DNA from: AC-49 sp963817035
GTDB lineage: Bacteria; Actinomycetota; Thermoleophilia; Solirubrobacterales; Solirubrobacteraceae
Assembly (NCBI GenBank): GCA_963817035.1
Contig: CAWFMM010000004.1
Location: 1,860,001 to 1,924,000 of the forward strand
Reading direction: 5' to 3'
DNA: 64,000 nucleotides
The first letter of the stretch is position 1. Every line of letters starts with the position of its first letter. Position numbers and translations under genes: made by a program. Of the stretch, positions 37,967 through 46,581 are shown piece by piece. Below the pieces are notes generated by a model that searched no databases, was not told where the DNA came from, and saw nothing but the letters and a program-made list of their open reading frames with translations.

Positions 37967-38542
37967 ATGAGCGAGCACAGGCATTCCCCCGAGATGTTGC
38001 GACAGGCCACCGACGAAGAGCTCGTCGCCGCGCTGCGCGCCGGGTCGCTCGACGCGTTCGGGGTGATCCACGACCGCTACCACGGCTCGCTGCTCGCCTT
38101 CGCGCGCAAGATGGTCGACGGCGCCCATCACGATGCCGAGGAGGTCGTCCAGGACGTGTTCGTCAAGGCGCTCAAGGCGCTGCGCTCCGACGACCGCGAG
38201 ATCGCCCTGCGCCCGTGGCTCTACGCGATCACCCGCAACCGCGCGCTGGACCAGCTGCGCCGCCCACAGCACACGGTTCCGTTCACCGGCGACGAAATGC
38301 GCATCGCGGCCTTCGGCGCCGACCCGGTCTCGCTGATCAACCGCTCAGAACGCGTCGACAGCCTCGTCGGCCACCTCAACGACCTGCCGACCCGTCAGCG
38401 CCAGGCGCTGGTCATGCTCGAGCTCGAGGATCGCTCGCACTCGCAGATCGGACGCGTGCTCAAGGTCAGCGCCGGCGCGAGCAAGGCGCTCGTCTGTCGC
38501 GCGCGCGGTGCGCTCGGGCGCACGGGCTCGACCGCAAGCTGA
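37967..38542 (+). CDS. ECF-type RNA polymerase sigma factor
   Basis: 191 residues. Region 2 (LVAALRAGSLDAFGVIHDRY, AEEVVQDVFVKALKAL, RPWLYAITRNRALDQLRR) recognises the -10 element; region 4 (LPTRQRQALVMLELEDRSHS, QIGRVLKVSAGASKALVCRA) recognises the -35. There is no anti-sigma gene beside it; the next gene downstream (20 nt) is a secreted SGNH lipoprotein. It is divergent from the FHA protein, so a common promoter region (37851-37966) lies between the two. Confidence 0.88.
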   Translation: MSEHRHSPEMLRQATDEELVAALRAGSLDAFGVIHDRYHGSLLAFARKMVDGAHHDAEEVVQDVFVKALKALRSDDREIALRPWLYAITRNRALDQLRRPQHTVPFTGDEMRIAAFGADPVSLINRSERVDSLVGHLNDLPTRQRQALVMLELEDRSHSQIGRVLKVSAGASKALVCRARGALGRTGSTAS

Positions 38543-38561
38543 CCCTTTAGGCTGGCCGCCG

Positions 38562-39527
38562 ATGGCCCGCCGCGCGCTCCCGACCGTCGCCGCGCTCTTG
38601 CTGCTGGCGACCGGCTGCGGCGGCTCCAGCCACCCGGCGACGATCTCGGCCTCCGCGGCGATGCGTTCGCCGTGCTTCGGCGCCGCGTCACGCGACCCCC
38701 AGCGCCCGTGTCACGACCCGAAGCTGGCCGCAGTCGTCGTGCCGACCCCAGCGGTCGCGGCGGCGACCGGCAACGCCGCATGTTCGCCGACGATCCGCGA
38801 CGACCTCGTCTCAGTGTGCCGGTTCGGCGCACTCGCGAGCCACTCGATCGGCACCATCGCGCTGATCGGCGACAGCCACGCCGCGGTCTGGCGGGCGAGC
38901 ATCGCGCCGGTCGCCACAGTCAAGGAGTGGCACGGCCTGAGCATCACCCGCGCCGGCTGCCCGCTGTCGACGCTGTCCCACCGGATCGGTCGCCACGCGC
39001 AGGCCGACTGCATGCGCTGGCAGCACGAGGTCGTTGCATGGTTGAAGCGCCACCCCGAGATCACCATCGTCTTCACGACCGCGCTGAGCAGCGCCCCGTT
39101 TGCGACGCGGCGCGGAGATGCGAGCCTGGACGACACGGTGGCCGGCTACCAACGCATGTGGCGCGCACTCCCGAAGACCGTCCAGCACATCGTCGTCATC
39201 CGCGACACGCCGAAGCTCGGCCACGACAACCTCGACTGCGTGCGCACGGCGCTCGCCGCGCAACGTCAACCCGCCGCGACGTGCGCGGTCGCGCGCAGCG
39301 TCGCGCTCGTCCCCGATCCTCAGTCCGTGGCCGAGCAACGCCTCGGCTCGCCGCGCGTCCAGCTCATCGACGCCACCGACCTCATGTGCGACGAGCGCCG
39401 CTGCTATCCCGTCGTCGGCGGCGCGCTGGTGCTCAAGGACCTGACGCACCTCTCGCGCGTCTTCGCGACGACGTTGACGCCCTACGTGCTGCGGCAGGTC
39501 AGCCGGCTGCAGCGGGGCTGGGGATAG
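38562..39527 (+). CDS. SGNH-domain lipoprotein
   Basis: 321 residues from ATG 38562. Lipobox LATGC with Cys19. The SGNH block I nucleophile is in LIGDSHAAVW (GDSH 103-106) and block V D..H in LKDLTHLSRVFA, the arrangement of the SGNH domain that follows OafA-type acyltransferases. Between them, several Cys pairs (CPL, DCMRW, DCVRTA, DLMCDERRCYP) suggest disulfides. A free-standing secreted SGNH protein may deacetylate or transfer acyl groups on surface sugars. It converges on the amidotransferase gene with 29 nt overlap. Confidence 0.85.
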   Translation: MARRALPTVAALLLLATGCGGSSHPATISASAAMRSPCFGAASRDPQRPCHDPKLAAVVVPTPAVAAATGNAACSPTIRDDLVSVCRFGALASHSIGTIALIGDSHAAVWRASIAPVATVKEWHGLSITRAGCPLSTLSHRIGRHAQADCMRWQHEVVAWLKRHPEITIVFTTALSSAPFATRRGDASLDDTVAGYQRMWRALPKTVQHIVVIRDTPKLGHDNLDCVRTALAAQRQPAATCAVARSVALVPDPQSVAEQRLGSPRVQLIDATDLMCDERRCYPVVGGALVLKDLTHLSRVFATTLTPYVLRQVSRLQRGWG

Positions 39528-40239
39528 CTGCCGCGGCGACGAGCGCGCCGACGAGGCGGCTCGTCTCGTCGGACTCCGGATGCCACTGCACGCCGAGCGC
39601 GAAGCGGCGATCGGGCAGCTCGAAGGCCTCGGGCAGCTCGTCGAGCTCGGACCAGCCGGTGACGACGTAGCCCTCGCCGAGCCGGTCGACCGCCTGATGG
39701 TGGTGACAGTTGCCGATGTGGACCTCCTCGCCCGCGGCGCGCGCGGCGAGCGAGCCGGGCGCGAGGCGCACGGTGTTGCCGGCACCCTCGAACGAGCCCG
39801 GGTTGCGGCGATGCTCGCCGTGGCCTTGGCTCTCGGGCAGGTGCTGAAGCAGCGTGCCGCCGGCGGCGACGTTCATGACCTGCATCCCGCGGCAGATGCC
39901 GAGCAGCGGCAGGTCACGCTCAATCGCCCGGCGCGTCATCGCGATCTCGAAGCGGTCACGCTCCGGAACCGACCCGCGCGTCTCGGGATGGGCCGGCGCG
40001 CCGTACGTCGCGGGGTCGACGTCGGCGCCGCCGGCGAGGATCAGGCCGTCCAGCAGATCGAGGATCTCATCGGGATCGTCGAGCAGCGCGGCGTCGGGCG
40101 GGATCATCAGCACGAGGCCACCGGCGCGCTGAACCGCGTCGACGTAGATCCGCGGCAGCAGCAGCGCATTGGTGTCCCACACGCTCCACTGCGCGCGCTC
40201 CAGCGCGGTGAGAATGCCGATCAGCGGACGGTTGGCCAT
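39499..40239 (-). CDS. Class I glutamine amidotransferase of the gamma-Glu-GABA hydrolase (PuuD) type
   Basis: 246 residues with the peptidase C26 fold: MANRPLIGILTALERA, LDGLILAGGADVDPATYG, the nucleophile elbow LLGICRGMQVMNVAAGGTL (Cys116) and GVQWHPESDE with the His and Glu of the triad. This is the gamma-glutamyl-gamma-aminobutyrate hydrolase group, which removes glutamate from polyamine-breakdown intermediates. No other putrescine gene is near, so the physiological substrate is uncertain. Confidence 0.88.
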   Translation of the reverse strand: MANRPLIGILTALERAQWSVWDTNALLLPRIYVDAVQRAGGLVLMIPPDAALLDDPDEILDLLDGLILAGGADVDPATYGAPAHPETRGSVPERDRFEIAMTRRAIERDLPLLGICRGMQVMNVAAGGTLLQHLPESQGHGEHRRNPGSFEGAGNTVRLAPGSLAARAAGEEVHIGNCHHHQAVDRLGEGYVVTGWSELDELPEAFELPDRRFALGVQWHPESDETSRLVGALVAAAAIPSPAAAG

Positions 40240-40351
40240 CAGCCGATCCTAACGTCCCTCGTGGTCGTCCTGGAGCCAATCTGGCCGGCGCGCGGCGGTC
40301 TTCCTATCGGCGAGCTAACACAGGTGGCTGTGGACCCGGCCGATCTCTGAA

Positions 40352-40357
40352 TAGAAT
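40352..40357 (+). promoter_or_regulatory. Candidate -10 box (TAGAAT) of oxidase cluster 1
   Basis: TAGAAT stands 10 nt before the TTG start of ctaC1; its TAG is also an in-frame stop, so translation cannot begin farther upstream. With this spacing the transcript would have a leader of only a few nucleotides or none. The -35 is not evident. Confidence 0.35.
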
Positions 40358-40366
40358 CCGCGCGCC

Positions 40367-41623
40367 TTGGGCCGTCCGACCCCCAGCCACCGCCGTCGCG
40401 CCATATTCTTCTCGCTGCTGGGTGTAGTTGCGCTTGCGCTGGCCGGAGCCGCTCCGGCGTCGGCGAACTTCTTCTGGCCCGAGGCCGGCGGATCGCCCAA
40501 CGCCGACGACATCCAGACGCTCTACAAGATCGTCCTCGCTGTCGCCGTCGTCGTGTTCGTCGGCGTCGAGGGGGCCCTGCTCTACGCCCTGATCAAGTTC
40601 CGTGCGCGCAAAGGCGCCGTCGCCGCCCAGATCCGCGGCAACACCCGGCTGGAGATCGCTTGGACGGTCGGCGCCGCGCTGATCCTCGTCGTGCTCTCGA
40701 TCGTCACCTTCGCGATGTTGCCGGGGATCGACAACCCGCCCAACTCGAAGGTCCGCACCGGCGTGCTCGTCGCCGACGCGACCCCGCGCCTACCGCCCGA
40801 CGGCAAGTCGCTGAACATCTGCGTCAACGGCCAGCAGTACATCTGGCGCTACACCTACCAGGTCAACTGCGCCCAGGCGGCCAAGCAGAACCTGCGGCCG
40901 TTCAGCTACGAGGAGATGGTCGTCCCGACCGGCGTCACGGTGACCCTCGACATCGTCTCCCAGGACGTCGCGCACTCGTGGTGGATCCCGCAGCTCGGCG
41001 GCAAGTTCGACGCGATCCCGGGCTATACGAACCACACCTGGTTCCAGATCCCCGAGTCCAAGGAGCACCAGATCTTCAGCGGCCAGTGCGCCGAGCTGTG
41101 CGGGCGCAACCACGCCGACATGACCGCCCGCGTGCTCGCGCTGTCCTACCCCGACTGGAAGCTGTGGCTGGCCAACCAGACCAAGAACATCGCCGCCGCT
41201 GACGTCCTCGCCCAGGCGCAGCGCGCCGCGCTGGTCAAGCAGGCGCAGGCGGGCAAGAACACGCCGGCCGCCGGCTCGGTGACGATCGTCGCGGCCAAGC
41301 CGAAGCCCACTGCGACGACGACCGCCGCCGCCGGCGACGCCGCGCAGCTCGCGGCGGGCAAGGCCGTGTTCACCGGCGCGTCGGGCTGCAGCGGCTGCCA
41401 CACCCTGGCCGACGCCGGGGCGACGGGCCAGATCGGCCCGAACCTCGACATGACGCTCAAGGGCAAGCACGCGGCGTTCATCAGCCAGTCGATCACCGAT
41501 CCCAACGCCAACATCGCGGCCGGCTTCACCAAGGGCATCATGCCTGCCACCTTCAAGTCCTCCCTGTCCAAGGCGCAGCTCGACGCGCTCGTGGCCTACC
41601 TGGCCTCGGTGACCTCCAAGTAG
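40367..41623 (+). CDS. ctaC: Cytochrome c oxidase subunit II with fused cytochrome c (caa3 type), cluster 1
   Basis: 418 residues from TTG 40367, the only start possible after the in-frame stop at 40352. Signal helix (FFSLLGVVALALAGAAPASA), two TM helices, then the CuA cupredoxin domain with the complete copper set CAELCGRNHADM (Cys241, Cys245, His249, Met252). After an Ala/Thr/Lys linker a cytochrome c domain has CSGCH (341-345) and a later KGIMPATF Met. Electrons pass from cytochrome c or directly from a bc complex through the heme c to CuA and on to subunit I. First gene of cluster 1, 8 nt before ctaD1. Confidence 0.93.
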   Translation: MGRPTPSHRRRAIFFSLLGVVALALAGAAPASANFFWPEAGGSPNADDIQTLYKIVLAVAVVVFVGVEGALLYALIKFRARKGAVAAQIRGNTRLEIAWTVGAALILVVLSIVTFAMLPGIDNPPNSKVRTGVLVADATPRLPPDGKSLNICVNGQQYIWRYTYQVNCAQAAKQNLRPFSYEEMVVPTGVTVTLDIVSQDVAHSWWIPQLGGKFDAIPGYTNHTWFQIPESKEHQIFSGQCAELCGRNHADMTARVLALSYPDWKLWLANQTKNIAAADVLAQAQRAALVKQAQAGKNTPAAGSVTIVAAKPKPTATTTAAAGDAAQLAAGKAVFTGASGCSGCHTLADAGATGQIGPNLDMTLKGKHAAFISQSITDPNANIAAGFTKGIMPATFKSSLSKAQLDALVAYLASVTSK

Positions 41624-41631
41624 GACCACAC

Positions 41632-43323
41632 ATGGCCGCAACAACTCCCATCCCCCAGATCGTCACCCGCCGCGTGCAGGCCGAAAACCGTGGCTGGACG
41701 TCGTGGTTCACCACGACCGACCACAAGAAGATCGGGATCATGTACATGGTCCTGACCTTCTGCTTCTTCCTCCTCGGCGGGGTCGAGGCACTGGTCATGC
41801 GCCTCCAGCTGGGGACGTCGAACAACACGCTCGTCACGCCGCAGGTCTACAACGAGCTGTTCACGATGCACGGCACGACGATGATCTTCCTGTTCATCGT
41901 CCCGATGATGGCCGGGCTGGGGAACTACTTCGTGCCGCTGATGATCGGCGCGCGCGACGTCGCGTTCCCGAAGCTCAACGCGCTCTCGTTCTGGATGCTC
42001 GCGGCCGGCGGGATCGTCTTCTACTGCTCGGTCCTGTTCTCGCCACCCGAGTGCGGATGGACGTGCTACGCCCCGCTCAACGAGACCCGATACCTGCCCA
42101 GCGGAGGCGTCGACGCGTGGATCTTCCTGATCCACCTGACCGGCATCAGCTCGCTGCTCGGGGCGATCAACTTCTACGCGACGATCGCCAACATGCGCGC
42201 GCCCGGCATGGGCTGGGGCCGGCTGCCGCTGTTCGTCTGGGGCATGCTCGTGTACTCGATCATGCTGATCGTGGCGCTGCCGGTGATCGCGGGCGCGGTG
42301 ACGATGCTGCTCACCGACCGGCACTTCGGGACGACGTTCTTCGACCCCGGGCGCAACGGCTCGGCGTTGCTGTGGCAACACCTGTTCTGGTTCTTCGGGC
42401 ACCCCGAGGTCTACATCATGATCCTGCCCGGATTCGGGATCGTCTCCGAGATCCTGCCCGTGTTCGCGCGCAAGCCGATCTTCGGCTACAAGGCGATCGC
42501 GGCGTCGACGGTCACGATCGCCTTCCTCGGGTTGCTCGTGTGGGCCCACCACATGTTCTCGACGCCGATCCGCGGCGTGGTGCTGATCTTCTTCATGATC
42601 TCGTCGTTCCTGATCGCCATACCCACGGGCGTGAAGATCTTCAACTGGATCGCGACCCTGTGGCGCGGGGCGGTCGAGTACCGGGTCGCGCTGCTGTTCG
42701 CCGTGGGCTTTCTCGGGACGTTCCTGATCGGCGGCATCACCGGCATCTTCCTCGCCATCTTCCCGATCGACTGGCAGCTGACCGACACCTACTTCGTCGT
42801 CGCGCACCTGCACTACGTGCTCGTCGGCGGCGCGGTGTTCACGATCTTCGCCGGGATCTACTACTGGTTCCCGAAGATCACCGGGCGGATGCTCTCCGAG
42901 GGGCTGGGCAAGGCGAGCTTCTGGCTGATGCTGATCGGGGTCAACGTGACGTTCCTGATCCAGCACACGCTCGGTCTCGACGGCATGCCCCGTCGCGTCT
43001 ATCGCTACGCGGACACCGGGCACCTCGTGCTCTACAACCAGATCTCGACGGCCGGGTCGTTCATCCTCGGCCTCGGCGTGCTGCTGACCGCGTGGAACGT
43101 GATCCGCAGCCTCAAGAAGGGCGCGATCGCGGGCCCCGACCCGTGGAAGGGCAACACGCTGGAGTGGTACACCACGTCGCCGCCGCCGCCGCACAACTTC
43201 GACGTCATCCCGCGCGTGCGCTCGGTCGAGCCGATGAAGGACATCCGCCGCCAGGTGCTCTCCCAGACCAGCGCTCCGCTACAGACGGCAACCGCCGATG
43301 AGGCGCCGGTCCCCGTCGGATGA
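41632..43323 (+). CDS. ctaD: Cytochrome c oxidase subunit I, A1-type
   Basis: 563 residues, twelve or more TM helices. Heme and CuB ligands are present: FTMHGTTMIFLF-type first heme helix, FFGHPEVYIMILPGFG with His257 (CuB), Glu259 (D-channel gate) and Tyr261 (cross-linked to His), WAHHMF with the two CuB His and VAHLHYVLVGGAVF with the heme His pair. The GHPEVY form with Glu puts it in the A1 group of heme-copper oxidases. Pumps protons while reducing oxygen to water. Overlaps ctaB by 4 nt. Confidence 0.95.
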   Translation: MAATTPIPQIVTRRVQAENRGWTSWFTTTDHKKIGIMYMVLTFCFFLLGGVEALVMRLQLGTSNNTLVTPQVYNELFTMHGTTMIFLFIVPMMAGLGNYFVPLMIGARDVAFPKLNALSFWMLAAGGIVFYCSVLFSPPECGWTCYAPLNETRYLPSGGVDAWIFLIHLTGISSLLGAINFYATIANMRAPGMGWGRLPLFVWGMLVYSIMLIVALPVIAGAVTMLLTDRHFGTTFFDPGRNGSALLWQHLFWFFGHPEVYIMILPGFGIVSEILPVFARKPIFGYKAIAASTVTIAFLGLLVWAHHMFSTPIRGVVLIFFMISSFLIAIPTGVKIFNWIATLWRGAVEYRVALLFAVGFLGTFLIGGITGIFLAIFPIDWQLTDTYFVVAHLHYVLVGGAVFTIFAGIYYWFPKITGRMLSEGLGKASFWLMLIGVNVTFLIQHTLGLDGMPRRVYRYADTGHLVLYNQISTAGSFILGLGVLLTAWNVIRSLKKGAIAGPDPWKGNTLEWYTTSPPPPHNFDVIPRVRSVEPMKDIRRQVLSQTSAPLQTATADEAPVPVG

Positions 43324-44225
43324 GCGCGGCGACCACCACCGCACCGGCGCTGCGCGCGGTCTCAAGGCCCCGGCAGATCCTCGGCGACTACGTCTCGCTG
43401 ACCAAGCCGAAGGTCCAGTCGCTGCTGCTGCTGACGACCGTGACGACGATGCTGGTCGCCGGCAGCCCGTCGGTCTGGCTCGTCCTTGCGACGTGCCTCG
43501 GCGGCTACCTCGCGGCCGGCGGCGCGGGCGCGTTCAACCACGTCTATGACCGCGACATCGACGCGCGCATGGCGCGGACCGCCGACCGGCCGGTCGCGGC
43601 CGGTCGCGTCTCGCCGACCGCGGGCATGGCGTTCGCCTTCACACTCGCCGCGCTGTCGTTCATCGAACTGCTGGCGCTGGTGAACCTGTGGGCCGCGTGC
43701 CTGGCGTTCAGTGGCTTCGTCGGCTACACGGCCGTCTACACGGTCTGGCTCAAGCGCCGTACGCCGCAGAACATCGTCATCGGCGGCGCGGCCGGGGCGG
43801 TTCCGCCGCTCGTCGCGTGGGCCGCGGTCGCCGGGCATCCCAACGGCGTCGCCATCTACCTGTTCGCGATCGTCTTCTTCTGGACGCCGCCGCACTTCTG
43901 GGCGCTGAGCCTGCTGATGAAGGACGAGTACGCGTCGGTCGGCGTGCCGATGCTGCCGGTCGTGCGCGGCGAGGACGAGACGCGCCGCCAGATCCTGCTC
44001 TACAGCGTCCTGCTCTACGCGGTCACCCAGCTTCCGTTCTGCGCCGGTGGCTTCGGCACCGCCTACCTCGTCGCCTCGATGACGCTCGGCGCGGTGTTCA
44101 TCGGCGGCGCGGTGGCCCTGTACCGCCGCAAGGATCGCCGTACGGCGCTGCAGCTCTACCTCTTCTCGCTGGCCTACCTGGCGCTGCTCTTCTGCTCGAT
44201 GGTCGTCGACGCCGGCCTGCGATAG
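43320..44225 (+). CDS. ctaB: Protoheme IX farnesyltransferase (heme o synthase)
   Basis: 301 residues with nine TM helices of the UbiA family. DYVSLTKPKVQSLLLLTTVT, NHVYDRDIDARMARTADRPV (the Asp-rich prenyl-diphosphate site DxxxDxxM(x)R(T)xxR) and KDEYASVGVPMLPVVRGEDE are the CtaB signatures. It attaches a farnesyl chain to heme b to make heme o, the precursor of the heme a used by the oxidases here. ATGA overlap with ctaD1 shows coupled translation. Confidence 0.94.
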   Translation: MSAATTTAPALRAVSRPRQILGDYVSLTKPKVQSLLLLTTVTTMLVAGSPSVWLVLATCLGGYLAAGGAGAFNHVYDRDIDARMARTADRPVAAGRVSPTAGMAFAFTLAALSFIELLALVNLWAACLAFSGFVGYTAVYTVWLKRRTPQNIVIGGAAGAVPPLVAWAAVAGHPNGVAIYLFAIVFFWTPPHFWALSLLMKDEYASVGVPMLPVVRGEDETRRQILLYSVLLYAVTQLPFCAGGFGTAYLVASMTLGAVFIGGAVALYRRKDRRTALQLYLFSLAYLALLFCSMVVDAGLR

Positions 44226-44243
44226 GGATAAGCTCCGCTCGTC

Positions 44244-44357
44244 ATGGACCGCAACCTCGCCCGCAAGAACATCCGCTCCGGTCTCGTCGTCGCGACCGTC
44301 TGCGCCGTGATGTTCGCGCTCACGTTCCTCGTCGCGGCGATCTACATCTCGCAGTGA
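44244..44357 (+). CDS. Small single-TM protein of oxidase cluster 1
   Basis: 37 residues: MDRNLARKNIRSGLVVATVC, then AVMFALTFLVAAIYISQ. One TM helix with a basic N-terminal end on the cytoplasmic side. Its place between ctaB and a subunit IV-like gene, with GTGA overlap to the latter, supports a role as an accessory subunit or assembly peptide. Comparable tiny proteins occur in other oxidase operons, but I know no named family. Confidence 0.7.
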   Translation: MDRNLARKNIRSGLVVATVCAVMFALTFLVAAIYISQ

Positions 44358-44581
44358 GCCCCGACGAGCCCCAGGTCCCGCCCGCGGGCGAAGAGATCCA
44401 CGTTCCGGCGTCCAGCATCCAGCCGCTGCTGCTGGCGATCGGCCTGACGTTCACGCTGATCGGCGTGACGATCTCGTGGATCCTCACCGGGCTCGGCGCG
44501 GTGCTTTCGATCTGGATCATCGTGCGCTGGATCGGCGAGACTCGGCGTGACATCGCCGAGCTGCCCTCCAGCCACGAGTAG
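44354..44581 (+). CDS. Small subunit IV-like membrane protein of oxidase cluster 1
   Basis: 75 residues from GTG 44354, overlapping the previous stop (GTGA). An acidic, Pro-rich start (SPDEPQVPPAGEEIHVP) is followed by two TM helices: IQPLLLAIGLTFTLIGVTIS and ILTGLGAVLSIWIIVRWIGE. This is the layout of the actinobacterial cytochrome c oxidase subunit IV/accessory family. It would pack against subunits I-II. A longer open frame upstream in this reading frame is a shadow of ctaB. Confidence 0.75.
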   Translation: MSPDEPQVPPAGEEIHVPASSIQPLLLAIGLTFTLIGVTISWILTGLGAVLSIWIIVRWIGETRRDIAELPSSHE

Positions 44582-44998
44582 CTACCCCGCGGCAGCCGCC
44601 GAAGCCGGCACGTCGCAGAGCGCGCCGTCGTCGGTCCAGCAGCGCACGATGTCGCGCACCGACAGCACGCCGGCCACGTCACCGTCCTCGGTCACGACGA
44701 GATGGCGGAAATGGCCGCGGACCATCGCGACCGCCGCCTCCTCCAGCGACCAGTCGGGCGAGGCGAAGACGAGGTTTGCGCTGAGGTGGTCGGCGACCCG
44801 CTCGCTGTCAGGATCCTGACCCTGACCGATCGATTCCATGAGGTCGCGCTCGGTCATGATTCCGGGGCCCGGAGAGTCGGGATCCATCACGACCGCCGCG
44901 CCGACCCGGCGCTGACTCATCAGGCGGGCGGCCTCGCGCAGCGTGTGCTGCGGGCCGATTGTCAGAACCTCATTGCTCATCCCGTCGCGGACCTGCAT
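44582..44998 (-). CDS. CBS-domain pair protein
   Basis: 138 residues from ATG 44998, chosen for GGGAGG 5 nt upstream. Two CBS motifs: VRDGMSNEVLTIGPQHTLRE with AARLMSQRRVGAAVVMD, and LVFASPDWSLEEAAVAMVRG with FRHLVVTEDGDVAGVLSVRD. CBS pairs bind adenine nucleotides and sense energy state. Stand-alone members regulate partner proteins; none is named by the sequence. It sits between the two oxidase clusters, converging on cluster 1 with no gap, so a link to respiration is possible. Confidence 0.85.
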   Translation of the reverse strand: MQVRDGMSNEVLTIGPQHTLREAARLMSQRRVGAAVVMDPDSPGPGIMTERDLMESIGQGQDPDSERVADHLSANLVFASPDWSLEEAAVAMVRGHFRHLVVTEDGDVAGVLSVRDIVRCWTDDGALCDVPASAAAAG

Positions 44999-45092
44999 CC
45001 AACCTCCCGTGGCTTGCAACGTTTGTCTCTAACTCATTTCTCACGGTACCACTGATCCGATTGCTCGTCACCTGCGAATGCGTGTTCAGGGC

Positions 45093-45434
45093 ATGAATCG
45101 ACCGACGACCATCGACCGACGAACGGCACTGCTGGGCGACGCAATCACGATCGTCGAGCGTGAGTACGCGACCGAGCTCGTGCTGCGCGACGTGGCCCGC
45201 CGGGTCTCAGCGTCGGCCCGCCAGTTGCAGCGCGCGTACGCCGAGATCGGCAAGACGACGTTCCGCGCGCATCTGACCGACGTGCGCATGCAACGGGCGG
45301 CCGAGCTGCTCGCTCGGACCTCCGCGCCCGTCCATGAGATCGCCCAGCGGGTGGGCTACCGGCAGCCGGCACAGTTCGCAAAGGCGTTTCGTAGTCGCCA
45401 CGGCCTCGCGCCGTCCGCGTTTCGCCGTCGCTGA
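45093..45434 (+). CDS. AraC-family helix-turn-helix protein
   Basis: 113 residues from ATG 45093 (ATG 45078 also possible; neither has a clear Shine-Dalgarno). Only the AraC DNA-binding domain is present: LVLRDVARRVSASARQLQRA as the first helix-turn-helix and VHEIAQRVGYRQPAQFAKAF with FRSRHGLAPSAFRRR as the second. No ligand-binding domain, so it acts as a minimal regulator, comparable in build to SoxS/MarA. It points into oxidase cluster 2, 54 nt away, and might control it. Confidence 0.82.
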   Translation: MNRPTTIDRRTALLGDAITIVEREYATELVLRDVARRVSASARQLQRAYAEIGKTTFRAHLTDVRMQRAAELLARTSAPVHEIAQRVGYRQPAQFAKAFRSRHGLAPSAFRRR

Positions 45435-45488
45435 CGCCGGCCGCTCGGCACGGCGTCCATCGCGCCCACCACATAGGATGCGGCCGGC

Positions 45489-46568
45489 ATGGAGCCCGAC
45501 CCCAACGACGTCCAGCGGCCACGGGCCACCGTCAGCAAGGGCACGCTTGTACGCGTGATCCTGATCGCCCTTGTCGCGAGCCTGCTCGGCATCGCGATCG
45601 GACTGTCGATCAACTGGTTCCCGATCGCCGCCTCCAAGCAGGCCGGGCCGATCGACACGCTCTGGGACGTCCTGCTGATCTTCTCGGTCCCGATCTTCGT
45701 GATCGTGTGCGCGATCATCCTCACGTCGATCGTCAAGTTCCGGATGCGCCCGGGCGAAGAGGATCTCGACGGGCCCCCGATCCACGGGAACACGAAGCTC
45801 GAGGTGATCTGGACGACGATCCCGGCGCTGATCCTGCTCGGGCTGTGCACCTACGCCTACCTCGTCCTGCACGACATCGAGAAGGCCCCCGCCAGCGGCC
45901 GCGAGATGCACGTGCAGGTCACCGGCCAGCAGTTCGACTGGACGTTCAAGTACGAGCTTGGTGACAAGAGCGTCACCAGCGCGCAGCTCTACCTGCCCAA
46001 GGGCAAGTCGGTCATGTTCGACGTACGCGCCGTCGACGTCCTGCACGACTTCTGGGTCCCGGCCTTCCGCATGAAGATCGACGCTGTGCCGGGGATCATC
46101 ACCCACTACCGGGTGACGCCGACGAAGGTCGGTAGCTATCCGATCGTCTGCGCCGAGCTGTGCGGGCTGGGCCACGCCTTCATGCGCAACACCGCGCACG
46201 TCCAGACGCGCGCGGAGTTCGCGACCTGGCTGGCGACCCAGCAGCGCCTCCAGAAGGTCGGCGGCGGCGGTGGCGCGAGCCCGGCGGCTCAGATCGCCGC
46301 GGGCAAGGCCGTGTTCGCCGGAGCGTCGGGCTGCAGCGGCTGCCACACGCTCGCCGACGCCGGCGCGACCGGCCAGGTCGGCCCGAATCTCGACGACGTG
46401 CTCAAGACCTCGACCAAGGCGTTCATCGCGAAGTCGGTCGTGGATCCCAACGCGTTTCTGGCCAAGGGTTTCGGCGCGAACATCATGCCGAGCAACTTCG
46501 GCACTACCCTGTCGAAGACCCAGGTCGATGCCGTCGTCAACTACCTCTACACCGTGACCCACAAGTGA
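45489..46568 (+). CDS. ctaC: Cytochrome c oxidase subunit II with fused cytochrome c (caa3 type), cluster 2
   Basis: 359 residues. Two TM helices (IALVASLLGIAIGLSINWF; LLIFSVPIFVIVCAIILTSI), then the CuA domain with VTGQQFDWTFKYE and CAELCGLGHAFM (Cys221, Cys225, His229, Met232), and after a GGGGG linker a cytochrome c domain with CSGCH (282-286) and NIMPSNF. Both oxidase clusters thus have caa3-type subunit II, and the two heme domains are close copies of each other (KAVFxGASGCSGCHTLADAG in both), which suggests duplication or exchange. 13 nt before ctaD2. Confidence 0.93.
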   Translation: MEPDPNDVQRPRATVSKGTLVRVILIALVASLLGIAIGLSINWFPIAASKQAGPIDTLWDVLLIFSVPIFVIVCAIILTSIVKFRMRPGEEDLDGPPIHGNTKLEVIWTTIPALILLGLCTYAYLVLHDIEKAPASGREMHVQVTGQQFDWTFKYELGDKSVTSAQLYLPKGKSVMFDVRAVDVLHDFWVPAFRMKIDAVPGIITHYRVTPTKVGSYPIVCAELCGLGHAFMRNTAHVQTRAEFATWLATQQRLQKVGGGGGASPAAQIAAGKAVFAGASGCSGCHTLADAGATGQVGPNLDDVLKTSTKAFIAKSVVDPNAFLAKGFGANIMPSNFGTTLSKTQVDAVVNYLYTVTHK

Positions 46569-46581
46569 GGAGCGTGCTCTG

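Noticed and set aside
41596..43194. 532-codon minus-strand open frame opposite ctaD1, and a similar one opposite ctaD2
   Set aside because: Arg/His/Asp-rich antisense shadows; the plus-strand oxidase ligands are intact.
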